From Flavonifractor sp. An92 (GTDB lineage: Bacteria; Bacillota; Clostridia; Oscillospirales; Oscillospiraceae), in NCBI RefSeq assembly GCF_002159175.1, contig NZ_NFGZ01000008.1, forward strand, positions 1-64,000: a DNA stretch of 64,000 nt, written 5' to 3'. A program made the position numbers and the translations under genes. How positions within the stretch are numbered: position 1 is the first letter of the stretch; every line of letters begins with the position of its first letter. Under the pieces are notes generated by a model, which saw only the letters and a list, made by a program, of their open reading frames with translations, was not told where the DNA came from and made no database searches. This document shows, piece after piece, positions 24,277 to 32,693 of the stretch.

Positions 24277-25028
24277 AACAAGCCTGCAAGGCCAATCTCC
24301 CCGCTCTGGTGTTCCTCTTCGCCCTGCTCATCCTGTGGCAGGCGGGAGCCAACGGCATGGACGCGGCCTACATTCTCCCCTCTCCCACGCAAATTCTGCA
24401 AAAACTCTGGGAGCTGCGGGGGCCCCTCTTCACGGTGCACCTCCCCGCTACCATGACAGTCACCGCCATCGGCCTGGTGATCTCTCTGGTGCTGGGGCTG
24501 GGGCTGGCGGTAGCCATGGACCTGAGCGACCTGGTCCGCCGGATGCTCTATCCCCTGGTGGTGGTCTCCCAGACCATCCCCACCACCGCCATCGCCCCCC
24601 TCTTCGTGCTGTGGTTCGGCTACGGCATCTGGAGCAAGGTGCTGGTGACGGTGCTCATCACCTTTTTCCCCATCACCATCACGGTGTACGACGGCCTGCG
24701 CTCGGCCAAGACCGAGATGGTGGAACTGCTGACCACCTACGGGGCCACCCGGCGGGCTATTTTCCTCAAAATCAAAGTCCCCTGCGCCCTGCCCTACTTC
24801 TTCTCCGCCCTGAAAATGGCTATCCCCATGAGCGTCATCGGCGCGGCCATCGGTGAGTGGCTGGGGGCCCAGAGCGGTCTGGGCTACTTCTCCCGCCGCA
24901 TGATGACCCAGCTGGACGGCGCGGGGGTATTCGCCCCCATCGTGCTGCTCTCGGTTGTGGCTATGGCCGCCGTGGGCGTGGTGGCCCTGCTGGAGCGGCG
25001 CTTTGTCCGCTGGCGGGGTGAATCCTGA
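24273..25028 (+). CDS. ABC transporter permease (ThiX-like)
   Basis: 251 residues with about six membrane helices and the EAA coupling loop TTYGATRRAIFLKIKVPCALP (roughly 153-173, shown by GATRRAIFLKIKVP). Belongs to the SsuC/TauC/ThiX family. Coupled by a 4 bp overlap to the ATPase and followed after 22 bp by the binding lipoprotein. Confidence 0.9.
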   Translation: MKQACKANLPALVFLFALLILWQAGANGMDAAYILPSPTQILQKLWELRGPLFTVHLPATMTVTAIGLVISLVLGLGLAVAMDLSDLVRRMLYPLVVVSQTIPTTAIAPLFVLWFGYGIWSKVLVTVLITFFPITITVYDGLRSAKTEMVELLTTYGATRRAIFLKIKVPCALPYFFSALKMAIPMSVIGAAIGEWLGAQSGLGYFSRRMMTQLDGAGVFAPIVLLSVVAMAAVGVVALLERRFVRWRGES

Positions 25029-25050
25029 TCTGAGAAAGGAATTTTACGCT

Positions 25051-26070
25051 ATGAAACGAATCGCGGCTCTCGCCCTCACCGGGGCGCTGCTCCTCTCCGG
25101 CTGCTCCGGCAGCACGTCCAATCCCTCCGCCTCCCCCGCCGCCGGGGACGGCGAAAATTTGCGGGAGATCAGCGTGGTGCTGGACTGGTACCCCAACGCC
25201 CTCCACGCCTTCCTGTACGACGCCATCGAGAAGGGCTATTTTGAGGAGGAGGGCCTGAAGGTCAACATCCAGTTCCCCTCTAACGCCAACGACGCCATGT
25301 CCCTGGTGGCCGCCGGAAAGGCGGAGATCGGCCTCTATTACCAGCAGGACGTGATCATCGCCCGGGCCAATCAGGACGTGCCCATCAAGTCCATCGGCGC
25401 GGTGGTCCAGGGCCCGCTGAACATCATCCTCTCCCTGAAGGAGAAGAACATCACCTCCCCCAGCGACCTGGTGGGCAAGACGGTGGGCTACGCGGGCACC
25501 GAGCTGTCGGAAGCCCTGGTCCACTCCATCATGGCCAACGTGGGGGCGGACAGCTCCGACGTCACCCTCATCGATGTGGGCTTTGACCTGATGAGCTCCA
25601 TGACCACGGGCAATGTGGACGCCACCATTGGCTGTCTCGTCAACCACGAGGTCCCCCAGATGGAGGAGGAGGGTTTTGAGGTCAACTACTTCGACCTGGA
25701 CGACTACGGCGTGCCCACTTACTACGAGGGCGTGTTCCTGGCCAGCGATGAGATGATCGCCAATGAGCCGGAGGTGCTGGAAGGCTTCCTGCGGGCCTGC
25801 GCCAAGGGCTTTGACGACATGCAGGCCGACCCGGACGGGGTGCTCCAGATCCTGCTGGACAACCAGAACGAGGAGAACTTCCCCCTCTCCCAGACCGTGG
25901 AGCAGAAGAGCATGGAAACCCTCCTGCCCATGATGGAGACGGAGGACGCCTATTTCCTCTCCCAGAGTGAGGCATGCTGGCAGGAGAATGTAGACTGGCT
26001 CCTCAGCGAGGGACTCATTCAGGAGGCCCCGGCGCTGGAGGATCTGTACGTCACCCTGTACGAGGAATAA
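25051..26070 (+). CDS. NMT1/THI5-like substrate-binding lipoprotein (ThiY-like)
   Basis: 339 residues. Lipoprotein signal MKRIAALALTGALLLSGCSG with lipobox Cys18, a Ser/Pro linker, then the NMT1 fold: VVLDWYPNALHAFLYDAIEKG is the classic start, followed by GKAEIGLYYQQDVIIAR and VGKTVGYAGTELSEALV. ThiY-type proteins bind formylaminopyrimidine. Anchored on the outer membrane face as the last gene of the thi operon; the second copy of the 360 bp repeat begins 31 bp later. Confidence 0.92.
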   Translation: MKRIAALALTGALLLSGCSGSTSNPSASPAAGDGENLREISVVLDWYPNALHAFLYDAIEKGYFEEEGLKVNIQFPSNANDAMSLVAAGKAEIGLYYQQDVIIARANQDVPIKSIGAVVQGPLNIILSLKEKNITSPSDLVGKTVGYAGTELSEALVHSIMANVGADSSDVTLIDVGFDLMSSMTTGNVDATIGCLVNHEVPQMEEEGFEVNYFDLDDYGVPTYYEGVFLASDEMIANEPEVLEGFLRACAKGFDDMQADPDGVLQILLDNQNEENFPLSQTVEQKSMETLLPMMETEDAYFLSQSEACWQENVDWLLSEGLIQEAPALEDLYVTLYEE

Positions 26071-26100
26071 ACTTTTTAATCTCCGGGAAGTCCGGAGGGG

Positions 26101-26462
26101 ATGCGCTCGCCGCGCGGGCGTCCTGCCCGGACAGGGCACCGCTTTCTTTGCAAAGAAAGCGGTGGGAAAGAAAGCCCAGAGGGGGGATACCCCCCTCTGG
26201 ACTCCCCCAAAACGCATCCCGGCTTTCATTCTGCTGCGGCAGTATTTCCAAAGTGCGGCGTGGCCAATTCCGGACTTTCTGCCTATCCGGAAAGCGTTGT
26301 ACCCTGCCAATATGGGGCGGCCCCCAAAAAGGCCGCCCTTTTGGAGGGGAGTGGAGAGGGGAACGAGAAGTTCCCCTCTCCTTCTTTTCTTTCCCCGGTT
26401 TCTTTTCGAGAAAAGAAACCGGGCGCTGTCCGCGCAGGACGCCCGTCCGGCGAGGACACACC
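26101..26462 (+). repeat. 360 bp palindrome-rich interspersed repeat, copy 2
   Basis: Same element as 18467-18825 and same orientation. The 28 nt perfect palindrome is at 26137-26164; the arm 26395-26407 pairs perfectly with 26410-26422 (CCGGTTTCTTTTC and its complement). In copy 1 the matching hairpin differs but still pairs through a G-U wobble, so the fold rather than the sequence seems kept. Terminal inverted repeats are again present. The stretches between stems differ more than the stems do. Confidence 0.85.
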
Positions 26463-26486
26463 TCCCGGCCCCGGGAACAACAAGAA

Positions 26487-26527
26487 CCGTTGCAGAAGAC
26501 TTTCTTCCGCAACGGCTCTTATTTTTT
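26487..26527. terminator. terminator closing the thi operon
   Basis: CCGTTGC-A-GAAGA, 3 nt loop, TCTTC-C-GCAACGG, then CTCTTATTTTTT on the plus strand. The minus strand continues TTCTTGTTGTT, so it may also end the convergent radical SAM transcript. Confidence 0.85.
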
Positions 26528-26533
26528 CGAATA

Positions 26534-27409
26534 TTAAACTCCGGTGAGATCAAAGGCCGGGATAAACCCGCTCCCCACCGACTCACTGTCCTGGGCAAAC
26601 CCGTCCAGCTCCAGCGCGGCCATGTACGCCTGGGCGTTCCGCCGCTCGGAGGCGCGGAGGGTGCGGTTGATCTCGGAAAACTCCCCCGCCCGGCCCCAGG
26701 GGGTATACTGGCTCATGAGGGAAAACAGCACCGCCCCCTTGGGGAAGGTCTCCGCCACCCAGTCCATGACCTCCTTGGCCTCGCTGAGCCGCCCGGGCAA
26801 AATCAGGTGCCGGATGATGACCCCTTTCTTCAAAAGGCCTTCCTCATCGTATACGCAGGGCCCAGTCTGGCGGAACATCTCCAAAATGGCGGCTTTGGCC
26901 ACCTCCGGATAGTCGGGGGCGTCGGAGTACCGCGCCGCCGTCTCGCTGCGGGTGTACTTCAAATCGGGCAGGTAGATGTCCACCTTCCCCTCCATGGCCA
27001 GGAGGGTCTCCACACGGTCGTACCCGCCGGAGTTCCACACCACCGGTACGGGGAGGGGCTCGGCCAGCGCCGCACGCACCACATGGGCGAAGTGGGTGGG
27101 GTTCACTAGGTCGATGTTGTGGGCACCCTGACCGATGAGCTCATGAAAAATTTCCCGCAGGCGCTCCACGGTGATGGGCCTGCCGAAATTCTCGTGGCTG
27201 ATGGACTCATTCTGGCAAAAAACACAGCCCAGGGAACAGCCCGAGAAGAACACCGTGCCCGCTCCCCGGGTACCGGAGAGGGGTGGCTCCTCCCACATGT
27301 GGAGGGCGGCCCGGGCCACCACCGGTGTCTCGGGCATCTGGCAGCGGCCCTCCCCCCGCTGGGGGGTGCGCAGAGCGTGGCACCGGCGGGGACACAGATC
27401 ACAAATCAT
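26534..27409 (-). CDS. radical SAM protein (PflA-like, COG1313 type)
   Basis: 291 residues. The SAM-binding 4Fe-4S motif FFSGCSLGCVFCQNE gives Cys58, Cys62 and Cys65 (CxxxCxxC). A preceding cluster of cysteines (Cys3, Cys6, Cys10, Cys23; MICDLCPRRCHALR) is typical of this subgroup and may bind a metal. Resembles pyruvate formate-lyase activating enzymes but is a separate family of unknown substrate. ATG 27409 with GGAAG upstream is preferred over a longer frame. Last gene of the mutY-ALDH-tdk series. Confidence 0.85.
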   Translation of the reverse strand: MICDLCPRRCHALRTPQRGEGRCQMPETPVVARAALHMWEEPPLSGTRGAGTVFFSGCSLGCVFCQNESISHENFGRPITVERLREIFHELIGQGAHNIDLVNPTHFAHVVRAALAEPLPVPVVWNSGGYDRVETLLAMEGKVDIYLPDLKYTRSETAARYSDAPDYPEVAKAAILEMFRQTGPCVYDEEGLLKKGVIIRHLILPGRLSEAKEVMDWVAETFPKGAVLFSLMSQYTPWGRAGEFSEINRTLRASERRNAQAYMAALELDGFAQDSESVGSGFIPAFDLTGV

Positions 27410-27502
27410 GTTTTTCTTCCTTCCAAATCTTCCGGCGTGATGCGGACCGATACCGCCTCCTTGACGCACCCGTTCCGGTGTGTCAAAATCACCCTTGGGG
27501 AG

Positions 27503-28072
27503 TTACTTCGGCCCCAAATTGCCCTCTTTCCAGTGCTTGCGGCACAGGCCGATGTACCGGTCATTGGCCCCCAGCACCACCTGCTCTCCCTCCTTGAGGA
27601 CCTTCCCGTTCTCGTCGAAGCGGGCGTTGCAGGTGGCCTTCTTGCCGCACCAGCAGATGGTCTTGACCTCCTCGATGATGTCGGCGCAGGAGAGCAGCTC
27701 CTGGGAGCCGGGGAACAAATCCCCCTTGAAGTCGGTGCGCAGGCCGTAGCAGATGACGGGGATGTTCCACTCGTCCACCAGGTCGGTGAGGTAGCGCACC
27801 TCCTCCCGGGTGAGGAACTGAGCCTCGTCCACAATGATGCAGGCGTAGGTGGACAGCTCCTCCCGGCTCATGGCCATCAAGTCGGTGAAGTAGATGCACG
27901 GGTGGCTCAGCCCCGCCCGGGAGGCCACGAACCGGGCCCCGTCCCGCTGGTCCAGCTCAGGCTTCACCAATAAGGCCTCCTGTCCCCGCTCCTCGTAGTT
28001 GTAACGCACCATCAGGGCGTTGGCCGTCTTGCTGGAGCCCATCACGCCATAGCGAAAATACAGCTTTGCCAT
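27503..28072 (-). CDS. tdk: thymidine kinase
   Basis: Phosphorylates thymidine with ATP for dTTP salvage. 189 residues, type II family. P-loop YGVMGSSKTANAL near the N-terminus (Ser-Ser-Lys variant common in Clostridia), Walker B with catalytic Glu in IIVDEAQF, lasso-domain zinc cysteines in ICWCGKKATC and GLCRKHW. Lies 19 bp after the aldehyde dehydrogenase gene. Confidence 0.96.
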   Translation of the reverse strand: MAKLYFRYGVMGSSKTANALMVRYNYEERGQEALLVKPELDQRDGARFVASRAGLSHPCIYFTDLMAMSREELSTYACIIVDEAQFLTREEVRYLTDLVDEWNIPVICYGLRTDFKGDLFPGSQELLSCADIIEEVKTICWCGKKATCNARFDENGKVLKEGEQVVLGANDRYIGLCRKHWKEGNLGPK

Positions 28073-28091
28073 CCCAAGGCCCTCTCTTTCT

Positions 28092-29456
28092 CTACATGAA
28101 TTTTTTCAATGTTTCCATCGTTTTGCCCTTGTGGGGCGGATAGCGCAGGGACATTTCCAGGTTCCCCCGCCACAAAATACCCTTCTCGTGGGTAAAGGTC
28201 TCGAAGCCGTACTGCCCGTGGCAGCGGCCCATGCCGCTCTCCCCCACGCCGCCGAAGGGCAGGCCGGAGCAGGTCAGGTGGACCACCGCGTCGTTGACAC
28301 ACCCGCCGCCGAAGGGGAAGGCGGTGAGCACCCGCTGAGCCCGCTCGGAGCTGCGGGTAAAGACATACAGCGCCAGCGGGTGGGGTTTTTGTGCCAGATG
28401 GGCCAGCAGCTCGTCCAGATCGTCATAGGTGAGCACCGGCAGGATGGGCCCGAAGATCTCCTCCCCCATGACAGGGTCCTCCTCGGTCACGTCCACCAGC
28501 ACGGTGGGGGCGATCTTGCGGGTTTCTTCCTCCCAGGTCCCGCCGCAGGCGGTGCGCCCGGAGGGCAGGAGCTTTAAGAGCCGCCGGAAATGCTTCTCGT
28601 TGATGATGCAGCCCAGATCCGGGCTGTGGAGGGGGTCCGGGCCGTACTGCCGGGCAATCTCTCCCCGCACCGCCTCCACGAAGGGGTCCCGCAGCTTGTT
28701 CGGCAACCACACATGGTCGGGGGCCACGCAGGTCTGCCCGGCATTGAGGAATTTTCCCCACACCAGGCGGCGGGCCGCCAGGGAGAGGTCCGCGTCCTCG
28801 GTGAGAATGACCGGGGACTTGCCCCCCAGCTCCAACGTGACCGGGGTCAGGTGCCTGGCTGCCGCGGCCATAACAGTGCGGCCCACGGCGGGGCTGCCGG
28901 TGAAGAAAATGCGGTCAAAGGGCTCCTCCAGCAGCGCGGTGTTCTCCGCCCGGCCGCCCTCCACCACCGCCACATACTCCGGCGGAAAGCAGTCGCCCAG
29001 CAGCTCGGCCAGAGCGTGGGACGTGGCGGGCGCGTAGGCCGAGGGCTTCACCACCGCGGTACACCCGGCAGCCAGCGCCGAGATGAGGGGCACCAGATTG
29101 AGCTGCACCGGGTAATTCCACGGCGCGATGATGAGGGCGGTGCCGTAGGGCTCCCGCAGAATCTCGCCCCGGGAGGGGAACTGGGTGATGGGGCCCCGCA
29201 CCTTCCGGGGGCGGCTCCACTTGGCCACGTGCTTCAGGGCGTGGCGGATCTCCGCCCGGACCATGCCCACCTCGGTCATGTAGCCCTCGAAATGTCCCTT
29301 GCCCAGGTCGGCCTCCAGAGCGGCGAGCAGAGCGTTCTCGTGCCGCTCCAGCCCATCCAGCAGGGTGCGCAGGGCTCTCTTGCGATTGTCCACATTCCGG
29401 GTGGCTCCGGTGGAAAAATAGTGCTTCTGGTCCTGTACCAGCTTGGTCAAATCCAT
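28092..29456 (-). CDS. NAD(P)-dependent aldehyde dehydrogenase (class 3-like)
   Basis: 454 residues, soluble. Catalytic Cys243 in NAGQTCVAPD, general base Glu209 in TLELGGKSP, and a Rossmann region with FFTGSPAVGRTV. The short class-3-type form with a hydrophobic C-terminus (KTMETLKKFM) resembles Bacillus YwdH and fatty-aldehyde dehydrogenases. Substrate not predictable. The ATG at 29456 lies 6 nt after AAGGAG and 10 bp inside the end of mutY. Confidence 0.92.
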   Translation of the reverse strand: MDLTKLVQDQKHYFSTGATRNVDNRKRALRTLLDGLERHENALLAALEADLGKGHFEGYMTEVGMVRAEIRHALKHVAKWSRPRKVRGPITQFPSRGEILREPYGTALIIAPWNYPVQLNLVPLISALAAGCTAVVKPSAYAPATSHALAELLGDCFPPEYVAVVEGGRAENTALLEEPFDRIFFTGSPAVGRTVMAAAARHLTPVTLELGGKSPVILTEDADLSLAARRLVWGKFLNAGQTCVAPDHVWLPNKLRDPFVEAVRGEIARQYGPDPLHSPDLGCIINEKHFRRLLKLLPSGRTACGGTWEEETRKIAPTVLVDVTEEDPVMGEEIFGPILPVLTYDDLDELLAHLAQKPHPLALYVFTRSSERAQRVLTAFPFGGGCVNDAVVHLTCSGLPFGGVGESGMGRCHGQYGFETFTHEKGILWRGNLEMSLRYPPHKGKTMETLKKFM

Positions 29457-30508
29457 GGATACTCCTTCTGTCCCAGCCGCTCCGCCACCGTTCCGGCAAA
29501 AGCCTGGAAGGCGTTGGGCACGGCGTAGTCCTGTTCCAGCTCCTCGGCTCCGGCCCACACCCAGCCCTCGGGCAGGGTTTCCAAGGCCGTCTCCACGGTG
29601 AGGGCGGTCATGTGCCATTCGATGTGGCTGAAAATATGCTTGCCGGTGCCGCCGTGGCCGGTGGTCTCAGGCCGGATGCCCCAGCTCTCCAGAGTGGAGA
29701 GGTCCCCCTCCACCTCGTTGGGATACTCCCACAGCCCGGCCAGCAGCCCCCGCTTCCCCCGGCGGCGGAGGGCCACCTTTTCTCCCCGGAAAATGAGGAA
29801 CACGGTGCGCTTTTCCACACGCCGCGGCTTTTTGGGGGCTTTCACTGGAATTTCCCCGGTTCGCCCCTCCTGATAGGCGATGCAGAAGGAGGCCGCCGGG
29901 CACTTCTCGCACAGGGGCGCGCCGTTGGGGAGGCACACCGTGGCCCCCAGTTCCATGAGGGCCTGGTTGAAATCGCCCGGGAAGTCCACCGGCATCACGT
30001 CCTGGAGAGCGGCGCGGATGCGCTCCTTGGTCTGGGGCTTCGTGATGTCCCCGGTGTCCCCGGTGATGCGGGTCACCACCCGCAGCACGTTCCCGTCCAC
30101 CGCCGGCACCGGGATCTGGAAGGCGATGGAGGCCACCGCCCCGGCGGTGTAGTCTCCCACCCCGGCCAGGGAGCGGAGGGCGGTATAGTCGGCGGGGAAT
30201 TCCCCCTGAAATTCGTCCATGATCTGCCGGGCGGCCTTTTGCAGGTTGCGGGCCCGGTTGTAGTAGCCCAGACCCTGCCAGAGCTTCATCAGCTTGTCCT
30301 CCTCCACGGCGGCCAGATCGGCCACGGTGGGGAGCTCGGCCAGGAAGCGGGTATAATAGTCCATCACCGCCGCCACCCGGGTCTGCTGGAGCATGATCTC
30401 CGACAGCCACACATGGTAGGGCGTGGGGTCGCTGCGCCAGGGCAGCACCCGGGCGTTGTCCCGGAACCACTCCAGCAGCGGGATGGGCAGTTGCGTCAAT
30501 TCGTTCAC
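29447..30508 (-). CDS. mutY: A/G-specific adenine DNA glycosylase
   Basis: Removes adenine mispaired with 8-oxoguanine. 353 residues from a GTG start at 30508 (AGGAGG 5-6 nt upstream). Catalytic Glu37 (SEIMLQQTRV) and Asp138 (VPAVDGNVLR), helix-hairpin-helix LRSLAGVGDYTAG (111-123), the Fe-S cluster cysteines 192, 200, 203 and 209, and a C-terminal NUDIX-like oxoG-recognition domain (about 235-353). The first Cys spacing is seven residues rather than the six of E. coli MutY; all four ligands are present. Likely first gene of a four-gene minus-strand unit. Confidence 0.95.
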   Translation of the reverse strand: MNELTQLPIPLLEWFRDNARVLPWRSDPTPYHVWLSEIMLQQTRVAAVMDYYTRFLAELPTVADLAAVEEDKLMKLWQGLGYYNRARNLQKAARQIMDEFQGEFPADYTALRSLAGVGDYTAGAVASIAFQIPVPAVDGNVLRVVTRITGDTGDITKPQTKERIRAALQDVMPVDFPGDFNQALMELGATVCLPNGAPLCEKCPAASFCIAYQEGRTGEIPVKAPKKPRRVEKRTVFLIFRGEKVALRRRGKRGLLAGLWEYPNEVEGDLSTLESWGIRPETTGHGGTGKHIFSHIEWHMTALTVETALETLPEGWVWAGAEELEQDYAVPNAFQAFAGTVAERLGQKEYPWI

Positions 30509-30582
30509 GAGTACCTCCTGTTCTGGTTCGTCCTTGTATTCTACCACAGCGGGGCGCAGCTGAACATCTTTTTTTCTCTTCT

Positions 30583-30612
30583 GGAAATGAAAGGACCCGC
30601 CCCGTCCGTCTA
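30583..30612 (+). promoter_or_regulatory. possible autoregulated ECF promoter
   Basis: GGAAAT (30583-30588), 18 bp, CGTCTA (30607-30612), then AATGGGTGAAAGGAGG. CGTC -10 elements with a GGAA-type -35 are typical of ECF sigma targets, and sigma/anti-sigma operons usually drive themselves. Confidence 0.45.
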
Positions 30613-30638
30613 ATGGGTGAAAGGAGGGGAACGACACC

Positions 30639-31109
30639 ATGACCGAATCCGACTTTGTGGCCCGCCTGGAGCCCTTGAAAGCCAGGCTCTACCGCACAGC
30701 GCTGCTCTACCTGGGCGGCGAGGCGGCGGCCCTGGACGCGGTGGACGAGGCCGTGTACCGGGGGCTCACCGGCTGTAAAAAGCTGCGGGAGCCGGACTTT
30801 TTCGACACCTGGATGACCCGCATCCTCATCAACGTCTGCAACGACGAGCTGCGCCGCCGCAAGAAGGAGCACCCCGTGGAGGTTTTACCGGAGACGGCCC
30901 AGGAGGCCTTCGACTCCCTTCCCCTGCGCTGCGCGGTGGAGGCCCTGCCGCCCCCGCTGCGCGCCGTGATCGTCCTGCGCTTTTTCGCCGGGTACACCCT
31001 GGCCGAGACCGCCCGGGCTCTGGACCTGCCCCCGGGCACCGTCTCCACCCGGCAGCGCAAGGCCCTTGCCCTGCTCCGTCTGGAGCTTTCCGACTCTGAG
31101 GAGGTGTGA
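30639..31109 (+). CDS. ECF-type RNA polymerase sigma factor
   Basis: 156 residues: a region 2 domain (about 8-75, DFFDTWMTRILINVCNDELRR with the tail motif WMTRILIN) and a region 4 helix-turn-helix (about 100-150, AVIVLRFFAGYTLAETARAL and GTVSTRQRKALALLR). Directs polymerase to a small stress regulon. Overlaps the ribosome site of the DUF4179 gene, which is its probable membrane-bound anti-sigma factor. GGAGGGG upstream of the ATG. Confidence 0.93.
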   Translation: MTESDFVARLEPLKARLYRTALLYLGGEAAALDAVDEAVYRGLTGCKKLREPDFFDTWMTRILINVCNDELRRRKKEHPVEVLPETAQEAFDSLPLRCAVEALPPPLRAVIVLRFFAGYTLAETARALDLPPGTVSTRQRKALALLRLELSDSEEV

Positions 31110-31111
31110 CC

Positions 31112-32464
31112 ATGGACCGTATGCAGGAATATGAGGCTCTGCTCCACGAGCTGGAGCCCACCCCGGCCCGGCTGGAATACACCGTGCAGCGGGCCAAAGC
31201 CCGGCGCCGCCGCCGCACCCTGCGCCGGGTGCTGGGCATCCCGGCGGCAGGTTTCGTAGGGCTCTTCGCCGCCTTCGTGGTGCTGGTGAACTGCTCCATG
31301 TCCTTCGCCTCGGCCTGCTCCACGGTTCCCGCCCTGCGGGAGCTGATGCGGGCAGTGGCCCTGTCCGAGGGCCTGAAGGAAGCGGTAGAACATGACTACT
31401 TTCAGTATATTGGCGAGTCTCAAACACAGAGCGGCATCACAATCACCCTGGAATACCTGGTCCTGGACCAGGGTCAGCTCCACTTCCTGGTCCGCATGGA
31501 GGCGGAAAAAGAGGACATGGAGGACGAGCTCATCCACCTCCACCCCAACCTTCTGGATGAGAATGGTGAAAAGCTCCCCCTGGTGACCACCGGCCACGCG
31601 GCGAATCCCGACGGCAGTCTGGTGGACCTGGGCTCGGCGGTCACCCCCGACGGCACCCCCTTCCCCTACCCCGAGCGCATCACCCTGGAGCTGGAGCCCA
31701 TGCCGGAAAACCCGGTGGACCTCCCGGACAGCTTCGTCTTTTCTATCCCGCTGAACACCGCCGCTCTCAACCAGCGCCGGGTGCTGGAGCTGGACCGCTG
31801 GGTGGAGGTAGACGGCCAGTCCCTCCACTTCGTCCGCCTGGAGTGCTACCCCAGCCACGCCCGGCTGGTGGTGGAGGAGAGCGAGGAGAACACGGCGTCC
31901 CTCTCCGACCTGAAATTCTGGCTGGAGGACCAGGACGGCCGCCGCTATGACCAGGCCCCCTCCGGCGGCCTCTCCGCCCTGGGCACCACCTACTGGTGCG
32001 AGACCCCCTTCTACCAGATGCCGGAGCACCTCACCCTCCACATCGCCCAAACCCAGTGGCTGGACCACGGCGGCGCGTGGGTCACCTTAGACCTCACCTC
32101 CGGCGAAGCGCTGGACCCCCTGCCCGAGGGCGTGAAGTGCTACCTCTTCCCCACCGGGGACCTGGTGGAGGTCTCCCTGGTGGCCCCTCTGCCGGAGCAG
32201 GAGGAATCCAATCACAAGGTCTACGCCCAGATCTCCTCCATGCAGTACCGCACCCCCGACGGGCAGGAGCACACCATCAACCGCCATGGCGTCCACACCG
32301 CCGGGCCGGTCCGGGACTGGAGCGGGAACTGGGTGGACCTCCCGGAGGACTCCTATGTGGAGACTTTCACCCTCGATCCGGCGGGCTGGGACACGGTGGA
32401 GCTGGGCCTTCACCACTCCCGGACCTTTGACCACGATCCCGCCCTGGCCCTTTCCTTAAACTGA
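31112..32464 (+). CDS. DUF4179-type membrane anti-sigma factor
   Basis: 450 residues. A short cytoplasmic N-terminus (1-50, rich in Arg at 25-38: AKARRRRRTLRR) that would hold the sigma factor, one membrane helix (about 43-62, ending VLVNCSMSFAS), and a large extracytoplasmic domain of beta-rich sequence with paired acidic patches. Arrangement matches DUF4179 proteins encoded after ECF sigma genes in Clostridia. No zinc-binding anti-sigma motif is present. The ATG at 31112 has GAGGAG 8 nt upstream. Signal sensed is unknown. Confidence 0.83.
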   Translation: MDRMQEYEALLHELEPTPARLEYTVQRAKARRRRRTLRRVLGIPAAGFVGLFAAFVVLVNCSMSFASACSTVPALRELMRAVALSEGLKEAVEHDYFQYIGESQTQSGITITLEYLVLDQGQLHFLVRMEAEKEDMEDELIHLHPNLLDENGEKLPLVTTGHAANPDGSLVDLGSAVTPDGTPFPYPERITLELEPMPENPVDLPDSFVFSIPLNTAALNQRRVLELDRWVEVDGQSLHFVRLECYPSHARLVVEESEENTASLSDLKFWLEDQDGRRYDQAPSGGLSALGTTYWCETPFYQMPEHLTLHIAQTQWLDHGGAWVTLDLTSGEALDPLPEGVKCYLFPTGDLVEVSLVAPLPEQEESNHKVYAQISSMQYRTPDGQEHTINRHGVHTAGPVRDWSGNWVDLPEDSYVETFTLDPAGWDTVELGLHHSRTFDHDPALALSLN

Positions 32465-32469
32465 GGCCC

Positions 32470-32498
32470 TTGCTTTTTGATAGGGAGTATGCTATACT
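32470..32498 (+). promoter_or_regulatory. promoter before the CorC leader
   Basis: TTGCTT (32470-32475), 17 bp, TATACT (32493-32498); start near 32505. Lies immediately after the anti-sigma stop. Confidence 0.7.
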
Positions 32499-32504
32499 TT
32501 TCCC

Positions 32505-32645
32505 CAGTATAGCCGGCGCGAAGCCGCAGCTTTGATCGGAAAGGACCTGGTGATCCCAAGTGGATGAACCGCCCTTGTGTCAAGTGAATCTTCCGTATTC
32601 AGTGGGCAGCCTTATCCCCCGGCGGGGTTAGGGCTGCCCTTTCGC
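32505..32645 (+). ncRNA. structured leader or small RNA upstream of the CorC gene
   Basis: About 140 nt with no open frame, starting at a good promoter and ending in a strong hairpin (GGGCAGCC...CCCC / GGGG...GGCTGCCC, 32604-32639) followed by only TTT. Other small stems are visible (GCCGGC-GCGAAGCCG, GGACC-TGGT-GATCC). I could not match it to a known riboswitch class such as yybP-ykoY, M-box or NiCo. Either a metal-responsive leader or a separate small RNA. Confidence 0.45.
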
Positions 32646-32693
32646 GCCCAAATACCAAATGAAATTTGAAGAAAATGGAGTGATCCGACCCCT

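Noticed and set aside
29900-29960. Defective Fe-S cluster in MutY because the first Cys spacing is seven instead of six residues
   Set aside because: All four cysteines are present and my recollection is that Clostridial MutY proteins often have this longer spacing, so it is noted but not treated as a defect.
32505-32645. Possible SRP RNA, 6S RNA or yybP-ykoY riboswitch
   Set aside because: The conserved GGUCAGGUCCGGAAGGAAGC loop of SRP RNA, the long bubble-hairpin of 6S and the yybP-ykoY core were not found, so it is left unclassified.
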